This document shows, piece by piece, positions 61,095-64,000 of a stretch of DNA of 64,000 nt. The position numbers were made by a program, and so were the translations under genes. The notes below the pieces were generated by a model, which was not told where the DNA came from, did no database searches, and was given only the letters and a program-made list of their open reading frames with translations. Source of the stretch: Verrucomicrobiaceae bacterium. GTDB lineage: Bacteria > Verrucomicrobiota > Verrucomicrobiia > Verrucomicrobiales > Verrucomicrobiaceae. Position 1 is the first letter of the stretch. Every line of letters starts with the position of its first letter. The DNA is taken from NCBI GenBank assembly GCA_027484445.1, contig JAIXSY010000062.1, positions 62,001 to 126,000 on the forward strand, written 5' to 3'.

Positions 61095-62044
61095 GGCACC
61101 TCAAAGACCTTTTGAGTCGTCGGGTCGAGCGCCAAAGAACCGCTGGCCAGACCTGTCACATCCAGTTCACGGTAGGGTGGGTAGGGGCTGATGACACGCC
61201 CTGGCTTGGCGGCTTTTTTGCCACGAAGAAAACTGCCGCTGCTTACCGTGGCAGAGGGCTCAGATTTGCTTGAGCTGGAGCTTGTTCCTGCATCGCTCGG
61301 CTTGCTGCCAGGCAGTTGCTGAGGCTTGCCAGAGCTTGAACCAACCGTGGTGGAAGGTTCCGTGGGCGGCGGCGGTGGCGCTGGTGGAGTGTCACGAGAG
61401 ATCGTTGACGGGCGATAGTTGCTCGGTGGCGACTCCTGCACGGTCTTTTTCTTGCTCGTGGTGGAGGAAGGGCTGGAGTTCTTCTTGATCGGTGGTGCGG
61501 ACTTGCCGCTGCCTGAATTCATCCGGCTCGTGGGTGGCATGGCAGGTGAGCCATTGCGGGGAGGAGCCGTTTCATACCGTGGCTGCCCAGGCACGCCGGG
61601 GGCTGGCTGATACTGAGGCTGCTGATAGTAGCCGCCCTGTGGAGGCTGGTCCAGACGGCCCTGATTGCCATAGTAAGGTTGGGCAGGAGGGGCATCGCCG
61701 TAAAAGACCCGGCGGAACATTTCCCCAAAGCGACGCCCAAAGGTAGGCAGAAATTGCATGGGGCTCACGTACTGACCCTGAGCTTGGCCTTGGTAGCCTG
61801 AGGATTGAGGCGCTGCGTATCCGCCTTGGTATTGGGGTGATGAATACTGCGGCTGTTGATACTGAGGAGCTTGTTGGTACTGCGGTGTTGGTTGATAGCC
61901 AGAGTAGCCGGGGTTTTGAGGGTAGCCGTATGCTCCCTGGGGTGGAAAACCATTGTTTTGCTGCGCCGATAGACTCAGTGGCTGCGAGACATAACCTGTC
62001 AGCGCGAGGATCAAAGCGCTGCGGAAAGCGGAGGTCGTTTGCAT
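61091..62044 (-). CDS. Gln/Tyr/Pro-rich secreted low-complexity protein
   Basis: From ATG 62044 the product is 317 residues. It starts with a hydrophobic signal (SALILALTGYVSQPLSLSA) and then has a long prion-like region of Tyr, Gln, Gly and Pro with YQQPQY-like repeats. A shorter block of Ser, Thr, Lys and Pro follows, ending in a small folded C-terminus (RVISPYPPYRELDVTG). Such sequences often form extracellular matrix or holdfast material or are disordered linkers. It overlaps the lipase gene by four bases. Function unknown. Confidence 0.62.
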   Translation of the reverse strand: MQTTSAFRSALILALTGYVSQPLSLSAQQNNGFPPQGAYGYPQNPGYSGYQPTPQYQQAPQYQQPQYSSPQYQGGYAAPQSSGYQGQAQGQYVSPMQFLPTFGRRFGEMFRRVFYGDAPPAQPYYGNQGRLDQPPQGGYYQQPQYQPAPGVPGQPRYETAPPRNGSPAMPPTSRMNSGSGKSAPPIKKNSSPSSTTSKKKTVQESPPSNYRPSTISRDTPPAPPPPPTEPSTTVGSSSGKPQQLPGSKPSDAGTSSSSSKSEPSATVSSGSFLRGKKAAKPGRVISPYPPYRELDVTGLASGSLALDPTTQKVFEVP

Positions 62045-62301
62045 AAGGTTTAGGATTCTTGACTTTTCACGTCCAGCAAGTGCTTTCTCAGGAGAGATCA
62101 AGGTCAGTTCAGACCAGAGAACTCGGCGAAGTATTCGATTCAGGTTGCAATTTCAGGCGCAGAAACTTCAGGACCAAGGGTGCTTCTCTGGCTCAGGGAA
62201 AAACAAGGCCAAGGAGGATGCGCTGCGGCTTTCTTTCTCTCACCCCTGGGCTGCCATGAGTCGATTTGACGCCAGGATGTCTCTGGGCTATGCCCTGCCC
62301 G

Positions 62302-62760
62302 ATGTCTTTGTTCCCCAGTCGGCGGCGTTCGGGCCTTTCCATTCTTGAATCTCTCATCGTGATGGCGGTCTGCATCTTGTTGCTGCTCATTACCGTGCCG
62401 GTTGCCTTGGTTCGCGCAGGCATTTGGAAACCCGCCAAACCCGTGGAAGTGGAGCGACCTAAAGATTTGGTTCCCAAAGGACTGCACTCGGGTGATCCCG
62501 ACGCGCGTGTGCCGGTGCCTGAGGCTCCCCGCCTGCCTCCTGATGCCAAGGTTCCTGAGCGACTGAAGTCCGACAAGCTCATGTATGAAGACCCGCTGAT
62601 GAAGCGGACTCCGCCGACCATTCCAAGTGAGTTGCCGAGTGCTCCAGAGTCCAAAGAGCCTACCAAGCCCGCTAGTCCCACTGCTGCTGGGCCCCAGGCA
62701 CCGGCGGCTCCGCCATCTGCCATTTCTCCGACCTTGCCGGGCGAGACGCCAAAGCCATAA
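62302..62760 (+). CDS. Lone pseudopilin-like protein with Pro-rich tail
   Basis: The 152-residue protein starts at ATG 62302 (an earlier ATG is at 62266). It has a basic N-terminus and a prepilin-type segment, RRRSGLSILESLIVMAV. Cleavage after the Gly would leave Leu1 with Glu at position 5, as in type IV pilins and pseudopilins, and the next hydrophobic stretch is the usual pilin helix. The rest is Pro/Lys/Ser-rich, with no pilin head fold. No pilus assembly genes are nearby. It may be a single membrane anchor. Confidence 0.55.
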   Translation: MSLFPSRRRSGLSILESLIVMAVCILLLLITVPVALVRAGIWKPAKPVEVERPKDLVPKGLHSGDPDARVPVPEAPRLPPDAKVPERLKSDKLMYEDPLMKRTPPTIPSELPSAPESKEPTKPASPTAAGPQAPAAPPSAISPTLPGETPKP

Positions 62761-62801
62761 CCTCGCGCCGCTTCCTCGCAGAGGCCGCGCCTTCTTCGCC
62801 T

Positions 62802-64000
62802 ATGCCAGATGACCCTCAGTCTTCACCGGATGGATCGACTCGTCGGCGTCGTCGAAGGATTTCTGCGGATGAAAAGATGCTGCTCGACCGCATCAAGGCA
62901 CGAGAAATCGCCCAGGAGTCAGATTTGGCTCAGCCCGAGCGAACGATGGTGTCTGCCCAATCGCAGGATGATGAAGACAGGGACGAAGAGCCTGCGCCGC
63001 ATTCCGCAGTGGGTCTGTCCTCGGCGAAATCAGCCTTGCCGCGCAGCGCGACGCCTAAGCCACGTGGAGCCTTGGGCGAATTCTTTGCGCACCCTCTGGT
63101 GCGTGGGGCTTTGCGTTTGCTAAAGCTGGCGGTGCGTTTTTCCTGCCTGATCTACCTGCTTGGTTTGGCTGTTGTTGCCTGGGCCATGAATGAGTACGGT
63201 CAGGCAAACGTCACCACGGCGACGCTGATGTACCTGCCACCGCTGCTGTGGCTGATGCCTTTCTTTTTCTTGGCTCCTGCGGCGCTGATCTTTGATTGGA
63301 AATCGCTCGTGCTGCTCATCGTCAGCGCCTTCGCCTACCTGAGCGGGCACTTGGATTGGCAATGGCGTGTCCAGGCAGATCCACCCGCTCCTGAGCCGTT
63401 TGTTCAGCTTCGGCTCTTGAGCTGGAACCGTGGACAGAGCGGTTCGACTTCCCTCGGCAAGATCAAGGATGCCGTGAAGCCCGACTTTATCCTGCTGCAA
63501 GATGCGGCGGGAAGGGGCAGCCGTTATCGCAATGCCCCCGAATACGGCGAATTCAGCGACTTTGTGGATGCAGGTGAGTTTGTGCTGATGAGTCGTTGGC
63601 CGGTGCTGTTGTCACAGACCCTCACCATGCCGATGGAAGATGGCAGCATGGTGCCTGTGGGTGCTGCACGGTTTGTTGTCATGCATGCAGGTAGGCGTGT
63701 GGCGATTTACAATGTCCACCTTCCCAGCCCACGCGATGCCCTAGAGGCTACAGGGCGTGGTGCTTTTTTGCTCGGCGTCTTGGGCATGCCAGGCACGCCC
63801 TGGGAGTCGAAAAAAAACCATTACCAGACGTTCTGGGATTTGCAGATGCGCAAGGCAGCAGAGATCGCACGTCGCATCCGCACAGAGGCCTATCCAGTGA
63901 TCGTGGCTGGTGACTTCAACACGCCCTCCTTTGGGCCGATCTACCGGCTGTATGCCGACATGCTGCAAGATGCCCACGTGCTTGCTGGCAGCGGCCTGGG
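62802..64000 (+). CDS. Membrane-bound endonuclease/exonuclease/phosphatase-family protein, C-terminus beyond window
   Basis: Reading frame from ATG 62802 stays open to the window end (399 codons). An N-terminal charged disordered part is followed by two or three hydrophobic segments (VRFSCLIYLLGLAVVAWAMN, and LLWLMPFFFLAPAALIFDW, and a short third). The EEP-family catalytic block then begins: LLSWNRG, FILLQDA (Glu of the usual LQE is Asp), IYNVHLPSP and VAGDFNTPSF. EEP enzymes are phosphodiesterases or phosphatases. The gene starts 41 bases after the pseudopilin-like protein. Two-residue start choice is uncertain. Confidence 0.72.
   Translation, partial: MPDDPQSSPDGSTRRRRRRISADEKMLLDRIKAREIAQESDLAQPERTMVSAQSQDDEDRDEEPAPHSAVGLSSAKSALPRSATPKPRGALGEFFAHPLVRGALRLLKLAVRFSCLIYLLGLAVVAWAMNEYGQANVTTATLMYLPPLLWLMPFFFLAPAALIFDWKSLVLLIVSAFAYLSGHLDWQWRVQADPPAPEPFVQLRLLSWNRGQSGSTSLGKIKDAVKPDFILLQDAAGRGSRYRNAPEYGEFSDFVDAGEFVLMSRWPVLLSQTLTMPMEDGSMVPVGAARFVVMHAGRRVAIYNVHLPSPRDALEATGRGAFLLGVLGMPGTPWESKKNHYQTFWDLQMRKAAEIARRIRTEAYPVIVAGDFNTPSFGPIYRLYADMLQDAHVLAGSGL

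Overview
The window is about 64 kb of gene-dense, fairly GC-rich bacterial chromosome with about 54 protein genes (one cut at each edge) and four tRNA genes. I see no transposase, integrase, phage module, plasmid replication gene or CRISPR array. The content points to the PVC group, most likely a Verrucomicrobiaceae member. The main clues are a protein joining the Pirellula/Verrucomicrobium-type dehydrogenase propeller to a CxxCH heme domain, a penta-CxxCH cytochrome, two FGly-type sulfatases, secreted sugar-related enzymes, and mostly weak Shine-Dalgarno signals. The taxonomic call is inference.

Layout. 0-5.5 kb: the N-terminal part of a secreted protein, a radical SAM enzyme, and a two-gene unit of a long disordered protein with a C-terminal roadblock-like domain plus an MglA-type GTPase. 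5.6-12.3 kb: panB facing argC-argJ, a HerA/FtsK-type ATPase, a hairpin-rich non-coding stretch and an acidic unknown protein. 12.3-18.2 kb: ndk, rpmB, an aldo/keto reductase, a DEAD-box RNA helicase behind a structured leader, and a MATE exporter. 18.2-24.5 kb: a leftward run of trmO, an APH-type kinase, a sulfatase, a HAD phosphatase, an FAH-family enzyme and an aldehyde dehydrogenase. 24.6-36.6 kb: a TPR protein, an SMP-30-type lactonase, rnr, tRNA-Gln, a Dabb protein, a glucuronokinase-like GHMP kinase with two GNATs, then a tight unit of TIM-barrel isomerase, DJ-1-like protein, multiheme cytochrome and propeller dehydrogenase. 36.6-43.2 kb: uvrB, three small genes, the giant propeller/heme protein and two tandem tRNA-Lys genes.

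43.3-51 kb: an Agl23/TIGR03663-type membrane protein, apbE, then a Ser/Thr kinase with a second pseudokinase-like domain, directly followed by an FHA-ABC exporter fusion. This arrangement recalls mycobacterial PknF/Rv1747. 51-56 kb: tRNA-Gly, murI, DUF1802 and a translationally coupled trio of HtrA-like protease, a pseudoprotease with a PDZ inside its protease fold, and a double-thioredoxin protein. 56-64 kb: a GH25-like lipoprotein, a PhyH oxygenase coupled to a second sulfatase, a small acidic protein, a lipase-like lipoprotein coupled to a Gln/Tyr/Pro-rich secreted protein, a lone pseudopilin-like protein and a truncated EEP-family membrane protein.

The strongest candidates for little-described systems are the kinase-pseudokinase/FHA-ABC pair, the protease/pseudoprotease/thioredoxin trio, and the SPF-motif roadblock protein with its MglA GTPase.
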